Assembly (NCBI RefSeq): GCF_013201645.1 | Contig: NZ_CP053842.1 | Span: 1,364,001 to 1,428,000 of the forward strand | Source of the DNA: Campylobacter corcagiensis | GTDB lineage: Bacteria > Campylobacterota > Campylobacteria > Campylobacterales > Campylobacteraceae | DNA length: 64,000 nt | Direction: 5' to 3' | In this document: positions 20,601-28,978 of the stretch, piece by piece | Numbering within the stretch: the stretch's first letter is position 1 | Layout: each line of letters begins with the position of its first letter | Translations under genes and position numbers: made by a program | Notes under the pieces: model-generated | Seen by the model: only the letters and a program-made list of their open reading frames with translations | Databases searched by the model: none | What the model was told of the DNA's origin: nothing

Positions 20601-23600
20601 TGTTGCACCAGTAGCTGTTAAATTTCCTTCAGTATAGAAGCCTTTATTTATAGCAGCAGCTAGATCATTTACAGCTTCAAGATATGTTTTTGGCTCATTA
20701 GATGTTGTTGTAGTTTCAGGTTTGCCATCACTACCTATAGTTGGTTTACCATTATTATCAAGCTTAACTGTCTCTATGCCTGTAAATGGAGAAATTTCTT
20801 TGGTTGTGTTACTAGGATCTTTTTTAGCAAGCTTACCATCTTTTATAATAACTGAATCATTTGCAGTTGGATCATCGCTTACACCTAGAACTTTCTTGAT
20901 TTCTTTGGTATTTTCGTCATTACCATCTTTAACTTTATTAAGTTGGCTTTTAGTGATAACATCACTATCTTTATTGCCATCACCAAAAGTAAATTCCTTT
21001 CCGCCATCATTTTTAACTATAAGCCCCTTACCACCATTTGCATTTTTATCACCTGTGATGCTTTCGATGCCAGTTAAAGCTTTATTTAGAGAGTAAGTTA
21101 TTTTAGCACCTTTATCTCCGTTTGCTTCAACTTTGGTTGTTAGATTATCTCCAGCTAAAAATTTAACATCATAATTTGGTTTTATTGCCTGTTTAGAATC
21201 TTCTTTGTCTGAAACAGTAAATAAACCTTTTGTTGCTAAGCTATTATTAAATGAATTTAACTCTTTTATAGCATCACCTATGGTTGCTGCATCTTTTGTT
21301 GTGCCATCTTGATTTGTGATTTTATAAGTTGGGTTTTGTAAATTTCCATCTTTATCCACTTTCGAATCACCACCTAAAATTTCAGCTATTTTGCTATTTA
21401 AAGCGTGTAGTTGGGAACCATTGATGGCTTCTAGACTATTTGTATCTATTGTTCCATTTTTTACATTTTGTATTTTTGTCGATCCAGCAACTGTACCATT
21501 TCTAGGATCTATAGTAGAGATGATGATTTCATCTTCTTTTATTTTTCTTTCTCCCATTCCACTATCTGCTGTAAAGTTTCCGTTTCCATCTGTAATTGCT
21601 TTTGCGGTATCTTCTTTGCCATCAAAGAATTTCATTTTATGATCAGTAGGATCTTCTTTTCTGAAAAGTTGTTTATAATTTCCATCTTCATCTTTCAGAA
21701 CAAATGCTAAAGGTGAATTTGAATCAACTTTTACGACATTTTGTGGATTACGTATTGCATTATCTAGTTGAGCTTTGGTTACAGCATCGTTATCACCTTG
21801 ACCTGGCGCAATATTTTTTAATGATGAACCACCAAAATCTACACCTTCTTGTTTAAATGTGATTGTTTTGCCTTCTCCACCTATAGATTTGATGTTTTTA
21901 AGTTCACTATTTAGAGTATAGTTAATTTTTGCACCATTATGTGAAACTACTAAATTTTCATCGCCTAATGAATTACCAGCTGTAAAATCTACAATATCTC
22001 CTGCTTTAATATCAACAGGATTACTACCATTTGTAGATACTTTAAACATACCTTTATCTTTAAAGTTGTTTATAGTGGTATCTAAATCAGAAACGCCAAG
22101 TTTATTTTTCCAACTAGTAACATCAGCATCTTTTAAATTTCCAGCATCCAAGTCAGCTTTTTTACCTAGATTTGTATTAATACCTTCTATTGTCCTATCA
22201 AGGTCTTTAGTGCCAGCTATTTCTTTAACTTCATCTTCATTTAAAGACAGTGTATAAGTTGGAGAGATTTTTTCTGTGGCTGAATCATTTGTAATACTTA
22301 AACCTTTCCCTTTTACTGCAACTTTAGCTGTTTTGTCTTGACCAGAAGTTACATAGTTATTAAGATCTGATTTTTTAACTACACTAGTATCTTTACCTTT
22401 ATCAAATGTAAATTCATCATTGCCATTTTTAATTTTAGTGATATTTTTAAGTTCACTATTTAGAGAGTAAGATACTTTTGCACCTTTTTCACCATCTTGT
22501 ACAACGCTTAAAGCAATATTGTCATCACCTGCAAATTTAACTTCTCCATTTGGCTTTATAGCTTGTTTATCGCTGCCATTATTGGAAACGCTAAATAAAC
22601 CATTTGTGTCAAAGCCATCTAACCTATCTTTATCTAAAAAGACTTGTCCAGCAAGAATATCTATAGCACTCCCAAGTGGTACTTTTGATGTAACACCTAT
22701 TTGATTTTTTAGAAAATCAAATTCACGCATTCCTAAAACGCCATCTTCAATTTCTGGCACACCTGTAACCGAAGCGACACTATGAACGACAGCTTTAAGT
22801 TGAGCGACATTTACTGCATCTTCGTTTTTTGTACCAGCTGCTACATTTGTGATTTGACGATTAAAGTTATCTGAACCAAACTTACCATCATTAAAACCAA
22901 CCGATATCGCACCTTTTGTATTTTGTGCGGTTCTATAAACCACAGAATCACCACCTAAAAAAACTCCTTTTTGTAGTTCTGGAGTGTTTAAAGCACCTCT
23001 ATTAGCTACAGAGTATGAACCAAGGGCAACTGCATCAGCCATATTTTCTTCTACTGCACTTTTATAACCAAAAGAAACACTATTGTTTGAACCTTTTTTT
23101 GTTATAACTGCACTGCCTATTGCGATAGAGTTTTCAGCAACAGCGGCAGTACCTATGTAGTCTATATCATTTTCATTTATTTGTTCATATTCCACTCCAG
23201 AACCTATTGCTATACCATTATTAGCATTTGCTCTAGCACCAGTTCCTATGGTTATCACATCATTAATTGTTCCTTTTGATTTTTCAATCTTATCAAGATT
23301 ATGTATATATTGTGTTCCTATTGCTATATTTCTATTGCCTTTAGTGTATAGATCTTCATCACCAAAAAACTCGTCATCTTTTAAATTTCTAGCAGCATCA
23401 CCTAAGAAAATATTTTGAGAACCTTGGTGTTTATATCCTGTGTTTGATCCAAGATATAAGTTTCCATCTCCTTTTGCATTAGCTCCTGCATCTTGACCGA
23501 TATAAACACTTCCCCAGTTTTTAGCACCTTGTGGGTCTATAATACTTGATCCAAAACCAGCCCTTTTTCCAATAAATACTGAACCACCAGCATGATTACT

Positions 23601-26600
23601 CAATACCCCAGAACCAGCACTTTCTCCGATAGAAACTACATTTTGAGCAGTTGCTTTAGCATTTGGTCCGATGGCTATTGAGTCTATACCGCTAGCTCCA
23701 TTGTTATTTTTATTTCCAACTTCATTTGATTTTACAGAGAAGTATTTTATATCCGAACCACTACCTGCTTTATTTTCAATATTTTTAAGCCAGTTAGTTA
23801 AATTTACATAATCACCTGTTCCATCGCCATTTTCAGATATAGAGATATCATTGAATTTAGGGGTTTTTGCCATTAGTAAATTTATATTGCCATTTTCATC
23901 TATAGAAGTAGCTAAATTTTCACCGCTTAAGAGATCACTTGCTTTTTTACCTACTGGAACTTTATAATCTCCACCCACTTTTATAGTTGAGCCAAGATAG
24001 TGTTTAACTTTACTATCCTTCACACTAGCAGCAAGAGCTTCAGATGTTGATAAATTTGCTTGTGTATAAAAACCCTCGTTTATAGCGCCGATCGCATCGT
24101 TTATAGTGGTAAATAGTGTTTTAGGTGCTGTATCACCGTCAGGTTTAGCAGCCGTTTTAATAGAATCAAATGGAGATGATTTTTTGTAATCAACCTTAAC
24201 GCCATCATCTGGACCATTCTCAATCTCTTCTTCTGTTGGCATTTCGCCAAGTGTTAATTTAGTAAGTTTTCCATCTGGATCTATAGAGATTTTTTCTTTT
24301 TTTTGCGCATTGTAGGAATTATCATCCCATACATCACCACTTTTTTCATCATATTTTTTATCAGTTACCCCTAAGAGTTTTAATAGCTCTGGCATAAAAC
24401 CCGCAGCAGCTTTAAGCTGAGCGACATTGACCGCATCTGAGTCCTCGCTACCTGCTGCGACATTTGTGATTTGGCGTTTAGTGTTATACACAGGTTTTGA
24501 TTTATCAGTACGCCTATCTTTTGTTGTTCCATTATCTACACCAACAGAAACAGCACCTGCTGTTGTTCTTACGGTATTTGCAACATCTTCGTCGTCATAT
24601 AGATAAACATCGTTTTTATCTTCACTTGTTAATTGACCTCTACTAGCAGTAGAATTTGCACCAAGAGCAATAGAGCCATTTTTGGTTGCTTCTGCCCCTG
24701 CTCCTATAGCGATAGAGCTTTTTTCATTAGATAAAGAACCTGCACCTATAGCCACTGATTGATCTCCTAATGACTTAGCACCAGAATAATTAGTTCCAAA
24801 TGCAGAACCTATAGCTATAGATGACTCTCCAAATGCTTGAGCACCATGGTGGTTATTGACATTAGTAGAACCTATAGCTATGCCTTTTTGGCCAGTTGCT
24901 TTTGATAGTGTTCCTATAGAGATAGTGTCATCTATATAGTTACCACCATCTTTTGGAAAAAGATCACTTGAAGTAATGTGCTGGTTTCCTATGATGATGT
25001 TTCTATTGCCATAAGTTGCCATTTCGTCAGGCTTATAGCTCTCTGTTCTATTGTCAGTAAATTCTTTCCCTATTGGTTTAGCTCCATCACCTATGAAGAT
25101 ATTTTGAGAACCTGTATGTTTTGCTCCTGAGCTTGCACCTAAAAATAAATTTCTATCTCCGAGAGAATTTCTACCTGAATTTTTACCTATAGCTATAGCT
25201 CCTGCTGAATTCATACCAGGCTTAGGATATGACATATTAACATTTTGATAACCTTTTAGATTTTGACCAGCATTTTCACCTATGAAAATAGAGCTACCTA
25301 GTTTATCTTCAGTGTCTTTTCCAGCACTATTTCCTATAGATATGGTATTTTCATTTTTAGCTTGTGCATTTGGCCCAATGGCGATGGAGTTTGTAGCTGT
25401 AGCTCCTTTATTGTCTTTATTACCAGCTTCAGTTGAATTTACTGAGAAGTATTTTATGTCTGAAGCTGTTGAGCCACCTGTGCCTATTTTATTAAGCGTT
25501 GCTATTAGAGATTCATGACCTTCAAGACTAATATCATTAATGTTAGTTAAATTTACTTTTCCGCCATTAGTGCCTTCAAATTTAAGATTATCTCCATCTT
25601 TTTTGATAGCTATAGGATTAGTTGCACCCACTTTTACTTCATCAAATTTTGGAGCTTTACTCATAAGTAAATTTATACTTCCGTCACTTTTTATTGAAGT
25701 AGATAAATTTTCACCACTTAAATTTTCTAAATTTGTTTCAGTTGAATCTCCGACTACTTTTACAATGCCACCTAGATTGTGATGAACTTTGTTGTCTGTT
25801 ACTTTAGTAGCAGTAGCATCTGTCAAATTTGCTTGAGTGTAAAAGCCTTGTGATTGGACGGCTTTTAGTTGAGCGACATTGACTGCGTCTGAGTCTTTGC
25901 TACCAGCTGCGACATTTGTGATTTGGCGAGTAACATCTGATTTTTTGGGTTTCACGCCTGTAGTCAAATCTTGACCAAGAAGATCCTGAAAACTACCATT
26001 TGTAGGATTGCCGTCTTTATCAAGTTCTAATTTTACTAATTCGCCCCCGATAAACTTAGATGGATTACCAAATTCATCACTTAATATTTCTGTTTCCCCA
26101 TCATCACCAATTATATAGTAAAACTGAGCTTCTTTATGGTAAGTTGCCTTATAGTAGCTTCCTCCAACAGACACAGCACCTTCTGTGTTTTGGAGAGTAG
26201 CTTTTATATTGTCATACCCAGCGTTGTTTTTTTCAAGACCAAGCAAGGCATCTTTTTTTAGACCACTATCAAAATCAAGCCCATTTAACGAACCTCTATC
26301 AGCCACTGAGTCTAAGCCAAGTGCCACGCTTCCTTTAGCAGAGGCTACTGACTTTCCGCCAAGAGCGGTAGCACCTGCATGAGAAGCTTTTGAGTTAGCT
26401 CCTAAGGCAGTAGCATTGTCAAATAATCCAATAGTTATATTTTTAGGATCATCATTATCAAAACCTATATCTTTAGCATCGCCTTCAAATTTTACAGTTG
26501 TACCAGAACCAATGGCAACAGAGTTCGAAATGGTATATTTATCTTGCTTTTCTTTATCGCTATCACCGATAGTAGAACCAGAACCAAGAGCTACATTGTT

Positions 26601-28091
26601 TGAATTATTTTTCTGTTTATCAGGATTTAAAGAAGTATACTCTTTAGCATTTGGTCCGATGGCTATAGAGTTTTCTCCTATAGCTGCGTCGCTATTTATA
26701 TTGCCATCTTCGGTTGAACTTATAGAGACATAAGAAGCTCCTTTTGAAGCCTTAAAATCCACATAATCAACTATATTTTTTTTGCCTGAGTTGTTTATAT
26801 TTAATATGTTGCCTTTGTCATCATAGACTATTTTTCCTTGTGCTATCTCGTTTTTACTAGCATCGGCATTTATACCATCAACATCTCCTTTTCCGCCTAG
26901 AAAATCTCTAAGTTGGTCTAAATTTACAGCGTCGTTTTGATAAATACCCCTTTTAACATTTCCTAGATACATAGGGGTTGTGGTTTGAGTTGTATTTGGA
27001 GCCAATAAGTGTATACGATCAACATCCGCATCTACATAACTACTCTCAGAAGTTGGAGTCTTTGGTTCAAAAGTGAAATCTGAACCTTTTCCACCAGCGG
27101 CCTTCTTAAATTCACCAGCTCTATATTTATCACTGTTAGCATAGTATACCTTAATACCATTTATATCTTGAGTTTGCCAAGTGCTTTTATCATTAGGGTT
27201 TTCTTTGTTATATCCCTTAATATCTTCTGCCCTATAAAACCCTAACCTTTCCCCAATAGGAGAATCTCTTACAGCTAAATATAATTGTTTATTATCATTA
27301 TTTTTTATATAATATTTACCATCTTCCCCTTTAATCACATGTTCGTTAGTTAAATCATACCAAACACCTTTAACAAAAGTAGAATAGTTTGGTTTATATT
27401 TATCAAGAGTAGCACTTGAAGTATAGTAATCATTTTCTATTGCGTATTTATCTAACTTTTTTAACTCATCAATGGTAAGAGTATGACCACCAATCGTAAG
27501 AGTCCCTTCAGGAATAATGTAGTTTGAAAATCCTTTTTCATTAGAGACTTTAACTATACCATTTTCATCTATATGATCTAAAAGATTGCCACCACCAGCT
27601 AAATCACCAAAATTATTTTCAATCACAACAGTTTTTGTCCAAATTTTATTGTTATTATTCCAAGTTAAACCATTTAAATTTCCATTACTATCCACATTGG
27701 TGGATAAATAGTACTTTCCGTCTTTTGCTTGAGTTATTTTTTCACCTGAATGATTAATTCTATTTCCATTATCGTCTAGTGTATAGTATCCACCCGTATC
27801 TTTATCTAATAGATAAAAATTTGGATTTTTATCTAAAACATAACTCGTATCAGCTGCATTTAAATTTACAAATCCGCCGCAAAAAAATGTAGCGACAAAT
27901 AACCCTTTTAGTAAAAAACCGTTGTTTAAAACGATAGAATTTCTTAAATCAAAGAAGTTTTTTAAAACCTCAACTTTACTTCTAGCCGTAACTGTTCCGC
28001 TGCCTTTACTTGAACTCACACATGAGCTATTTTCAGCGATAGCTACCCAGCCGATACCCTCTTTGTAGACATGCCTATAGGCTTTGTTCAT
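17685..28091 (-). CDS. Giant trimeric autotransporter adhesin (YadA-like, type Vc)
   Basis: A 3468-residue surface adhesin. The N-terminus is an extended signal peptide: MNKAYRHVYKEGIGWVAIAE matches the ESPR pattern, with a hydrophobic core to about residue 79. YadA-type head repeats (NSIAIGPNA, GSVALGLDS, NATALGANS and similar) occur in several blocks near residues 470-640, 890-1190, 1500-1740 and 3070-3230. Neck motifs of the type RQITNVAAG..DAVNVAQLKA recur near residues 740, 1220, 1760 and 3273, with a last variant near 3367. A long stalk lies between 1790 and 3030. The final 70 or so residues form the four-strand membrane anchor ending in Phe (ALSVGYHF). The head repeats imply adhesion to host or abiotic surfaces; the ligand is unknown. 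TATAAT and AAAGGATAAAAATT precede the ATG. Confidence 0.96.
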   Translation of the reverse strand: MNKAYRHVYKEGIGWVAIAENSSCVSSSKGSGTVTARSKVEVLKNFFDLRNSIVLNNGFLLKGLFVATFFCGGFVNLNAADTSYVLDKNPNFYLLDKDTGGYYTLDDNGNRINHSGEKITQAKDGKYYLSTNVDSNGNLNGLTWNNNNKIWTKTVVIENNFGDLAGGGNLLDHIDENGIVKVSNEKGFSNYIIPEGTLTIGGHTLTIDELKKLDKYAIENDYYTSSATLDKYKPNYSTFVKGVWYDLTNEHVIKGEDGKYYIKNNDNKQLYLAVRDSPIGERLGFYRAEDIKGYNKENPNDKSTWQTQDINGIKVYYANSDKYRAGEFKKAAGGKGSDFTFEPKTPTSESSYVDADVDRIHLLAPNTTQTTTPMYLGNVKRGIYQNDAVNLDQLRDFLGGKGDVDGINADASKNEIAQGKIVYDDKGNILNINNSGKKNIVDYVDFKASKGASYVSISSTEDGNINSDAAIGENSIAIGPNAKEYTSLNPDKQKNNSNNVALGSGSTIGDSDKEKQDKYTISNSVAIGSGTTVKFEGDAKDIGFDNDDPKNITIGLFDNATALGANSKASHAGATALGGKSVASAKGSVALGLDSVADRGSLNGLDFDSGLKKDALLGLEKNNAGYDNIKATLQNTEGAVSVGGSYYKATYHKEAQFYYIIGDDGETEILSDEFGNPSKFIGGELVKLELDKDGNPTNGSFQDLLGQDLTTGVKPKKSDVTRQITNVAAGSKDSDAVNVAQLKAVQSQGFYTQANLTDATATKVTDNKVHHNLGGIVKVVGDSTETNLENLSGENLSTSIKSDGSINLLMSKAPKFDEVKVGATNPIAIKKDGDNLKFEGTNGGKVNLTNINDISLEGHESLIATLNKIGTGGSTASDIKYFSVNSTEAGNKDNKGATATNSIAIGPNAQAKNENTISIGNSAGKDTEDKLGSSIFIGENAGQNLKGYQNVNMSYPKPGMNSAGAIAIGKNSGRNSLGDRNLFLGASSGAKHTGSQNIFIGDGAKPIGKEFTDNRTESYKPDEMATYGNRNIIIGNQHITSSDLFPKDGGNYIDDTISIGTLSKATGQKGIAIGSTNVNNHHGAQAFGESSIAIGSAFGTNYSGAKSLGDQSVAIGAGSLSNEKSSIAIGAGAEATKNGSIALGANSTASRGQLTSEDKNDVYLYDDEDVANTVRTTAGAVSVGVDNGTTKDRRTDKSKPVYNTKRQITNVAAGSEDSDAVNVAQLKAAAGFMPELLKLLGVTDKKYDEKSGDVWDDNSYNAQKKEKISIDPDGKLTKLTLGEMPTEEEIENGPDDGVKVDYKKSSPFDSIKTAAKPDGDTAPKTLFTTINDAIGAINEGFYTQANLSTSEALAASVKDSKVKHYLGSTIKVGGDYKVPVGKKASDLLSGENLATSIDENGNINLLMAKTPKFNDISISENGDGTGDYVNLTNWLKNIENKAGSGSDIKYFSVKSNEVGNKNNNGASGIDSIAIGPNAKATAQNVVSIGESAGSGVLSNHAGGSVFIGKRAGFGSSIIDPQGAKNWGSVYIGQDAGANAKGDGNLYLGSNTGYKHQGSQNIFLGDAARNLKDDEFFGDEDLYTKGNRNIAIGTQYIHNLDKIEKSKGTINDVITIGTGARANANNGIAIGSGVEYEQINENDIDYIGTAAVAENSIAIGSAVITKKGSNNSVSFGYKSAVEENMADAVALGSYSVANRGALNTPELQKGVFLGGDSVVYRTAQNTKGAISVGFNDGKFGSDNFNRQITNVAAGTKNEDAVNVAQLKAVVHSVASVTGVPEIEDGVLGMREFDFLKNQIGVTSKVPLGSAIDILAGQVFLDKDRLDGFDTNGLFSVSNNGSDKQAIKPNGEVKFAGDDNIALSVVQDGEKGAKVSYSLNSELKNITKIKNGNDEFTFDKGKDTSVVKKSDLNNYVTSGQDKTAKVAVKGKGLSITNDSATEKISPTYTLSLNEDEVKEIAGTKDLDRTIEGINTNLGKKADLDAGNLKDADVTSWKNKLGVSDLDTTINNFKDKGMFKVSTNGSNPVDIKAGDIVDFTAGNSLGDENLVVSHNGAKINYTLNSELKNIKSIGGEGKTITFKQEGVDFGGSSLKNIAPGQGDNDAVTKAQLDNAIRNPQNVVKVDSNSPLAFVLKDEDGNYKQLFRKEDPTDHKMKFFDGKEDTAKAITDGNGNFTADSGMGERKIKEDEIIISTIDPRNGTVAGSTKIQNVKNGTIDTNSLEAINGSQLHALNSKIAEILGGDSKVDKDGNLQNPTYKITNQDGTTKDAATIGDAIKELNSFNNSLATKGLFTVSDKEDSKQAIKPNYDVKFLAGDNLTTKVEANGDKGAKITYSLNKALTGIESITGDKNANGGKGLIVKNDGGKEFTFGDGNKDSDVITKSQLNKVKDGNDENTKEIKKVLGVSDDPTANDSVIIKDGKLAKKDPSNTTKEISPFTGIETVKLDNNGKPTIGSDGKPETTTTSNEPKTYLEAVNDLAAAINKGFYTEGNLTATGATDTRVNHKLGSTIKIGGTSNEELANLSGENLATSINKDGSINLLMAKTPRFDGITIGGEEGKPETGIKITQGKDGQDGEDGNTLKFTGKDQNKGVTLKGIDGINGKDGKDLLASSSDDIRKVLGVSDDPTANDAVIIKDGKLAKKDPSNTTKEISPFTGIETVKLDNNGKPTIGSDGKPETTTTSNEPKTYLEAVNDLAAAINKGFYTEGNLTATGATDTRVNHKLGSTIKIGGTSNEKLANLSGENLATSINKDGSINLLMAKTPRFDGITIGGEEGKPETGIKITQGKDGQDGEDGNTLKFTGKDQNKGVTLKGIDDIKLPSVESGKPDSSLVERLAKLENNTGSSAVGKIKFAADDEQTTQLKDNTLTINGDGKNIKTSVDGDGIVKISLNDKISFGGEGLDSKITLDKDGLKITNSDGTTGPSVTKDGINGGNKKLTNLASGLGDKTLDDIKKAIKEAENDQSKMPTEASNAATIGDLASVDSKVTNITNISNNINNIIGGNPKDKDGNPIKNKKGNDIKFVDNNGELTDDGKEALTTNAASGQDEVKNTNIIQAINNINKQGTKFFHVNSKEKPVGQIEKPKDPNDSSAGSYGGIAVGMKAEVGDNAKHAIAIGTGAQALAENTISIGYGNIVRGKNSGAIGDPSIIDSSDSYSVGNNNKMKDSATSNNFILGNNAEITSSNSVALGEGTKVTVDGGVALGSGSASNREVGKISGYDISTNAASTKTDPTWLATAGAVAVGGTDDKGKVITRQITGVAAGLEDSDAVNVAQLKAVQQISQSAQWISANNESNLPKSEAGKGNVKGYTGSNSVAIGPGSTTHIGTTQDGKPLYRENTVSVGGVTKDERGNAVLTQRTISNVADPVFKNDAVNLGYLNNRLGDVYNKLGEYKKDASAGTASAMAIGNIPQSTIPGKGMISLGSGFYDGESAMAIGLSKMSDDGKWVFKGSASYDSQEKAGAALSVGYHF
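19649..20243 (-). repeat. Direct repeat copy 1 within the adhesin stalk (595 bases)
   Basis: This segment recurs at 20300-20894, offset by exactly 651 bases (217 codons). By eye I count about seven differences in 595 bases. Both copies encode the block from the NDAVIIKDGKLAKK region through NLSGENLATSINKDGSINL to NKGVTLKGID. Because the offset is a whole number of codons, recombination would change adhesin length without breaking the frame. Confidence 0.95.
20300..20894 (-). repeat. Direct repeat copy 2 within the adhesin stalk (595 bases)
   Basis: Partner of 19649-20243, about 99% identical by eye. The two are separated by 56 unrelated bases. The very low divergence suggests recent duplication or ongoing gene conversion. 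Confidence 0.95.
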
Positions 28092-28478
28092 AATTTTTAT
28101 CCTTTTAAAAGTTTTTTACGTAGAATTATACCTTTTAAAAGATAAAATGTTGCTAAATTCTTACTTAAGGTATAAAAATTTATCTATAAGTGGATTTATA
28201 AAATTTTAAGAAAAAGAGTTATGTAATGATAATTAGGCGGTTGATATTATATGAAATTTAAAAAATGATTTCTAATAAATTTTTATATTTCATGTCTAAA
28301 GCACAGTATTTTTCTTAAAATTTTAAAAGTTATAGTAAATTTTAATTTGTAGTGGATTTTAGTAATTTATTATCACAAAAGAAGTTTAAAACACAAAATA
28401 TACATAATAACAATTTTCAGCTTTAATACAACTATTTTTTGATATACTTTGGCGTTATTAAATTTTTAAGGGGATTGT
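28092..28478. other. 387-base divergent intergenic region upstream of the adhesin
   Basis: Very AT-rich. It contains the adhesin promoter on the minus strand (TATAAT at 28125-28130, ribosome site AAAGGATAAAAATT) and, on the plus strand, a TATACT at 28443-28448 with AAGGGGATTGT before the small lipoprotein gene. The stretch between, about 28150-28430, has no open frame or RNA gene that I recognise; it is long enough to carry regulator sites. Confidence 0.6.
28125..28130 (-). promoter_or_regulatory. -10 box for the trimeric autotransporter gene
   Basis: A perfect TATAAT on the minus strand in the context AAAGGTATAATTCTACG, about 35 bases before the ATG at 28091. No convincing -35 is present. 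Confidence 0.6.
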
Positions 28479-28880
28479 ATGATTAAATTTAGAGTGCTAA
28501 TATCGGTATTTATAGCTATGGCAATAAGTGGTTGTGGTGTATCTAACTGGAATGTAGGCAAAACCGTTGGTCAACAACAAGAGCCTACACAAGAACCTAC
28601 GCAAACAGCTCCTGCCCAAATAGAAAAACCAAAAACTCCAACTCTTCATATAGATAAGATAATACAGGCTTGGGGATCACCTACTAAAATAGAAAAAGAT
28701 GCGTTAAACAGAGATGTTTATATATGGGAAAACTGTAAAGCCACAGGTCTTTATGTAGATAAATGTGACGAAACTGGATGCAAAACAGTGCCAGAGACAA
28801 AGTGTTGTGAAAGAGTTCTTAATACTGATGAAAATGGTAATGTTACAAATTTAAAAGATGCTGTAAATAGCTGCATGTAG
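28479..28880 (+). CDS. Small lipoprotein with a BamE/SmpA-like C-terminus
   Basis: A 133-residue lipoprotein with lipobox AISGC (Cys 19). A Gln/Pro/Thr-rich linker spans residues about 30-55. A compact domain follows, opening IDKIIQAWGSPTKIEKDALN and containing a WENC strand and several cysteines (CDETGC, KCC), which could form disulfides. The phrase resembles BamE-like small lipoprotein domains, but I do not recognise a named family. AAGGGGATTGT precedes the ATG. It is transcribed away from the adhesin gene and ends in a long stem-loop. A role in adhesin export is possible only by context. Confidence 0.75.
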   Translation: MIKFRVLISVFIAMAISGCGVSNWNVGKTVGQQQEPTQEPTQTAPAQIEKPKTPTLHIDKIIQAWGSPTKIEKDALNRDVYIWENCKATGLYVDKCDETGCKTVPETKCCERVLNTDENGNVTNLKDAVNSCM

Positions 28881-28883
28881 TTA

Positions 28884-28919
28884 AATTTAGTTAAGGTGGG
28901 TATCCATCTTAACTAAATT
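28884..28919. terminator. Bidirectional stem-loop between the lipoprotein gene and polA
   Basis: A 16-base arm starting AATTTAGTTAAG pairs with CCATCTTAACTAAATT, with one mismatch and a four-base loop. It begins 4 bases after the lipoprotein stop and about 60 bases beyond the polA stop on the other strand. Confidence 0.7.
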
Positions 28920-28978
28920 CTTATAAATTATTTTATACTTCTTAACTAAATTTTAGAAATCTTTAGCTTTAAGAGAGA

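Noticed and set aside
18415-26733. Many plus-strand open frames opposite the adhesin gene
   Set aside because: They are antisense shadows of a repetitive coding sequence; several recur because the gene repeats. No ribosome sites or protein-like composition.
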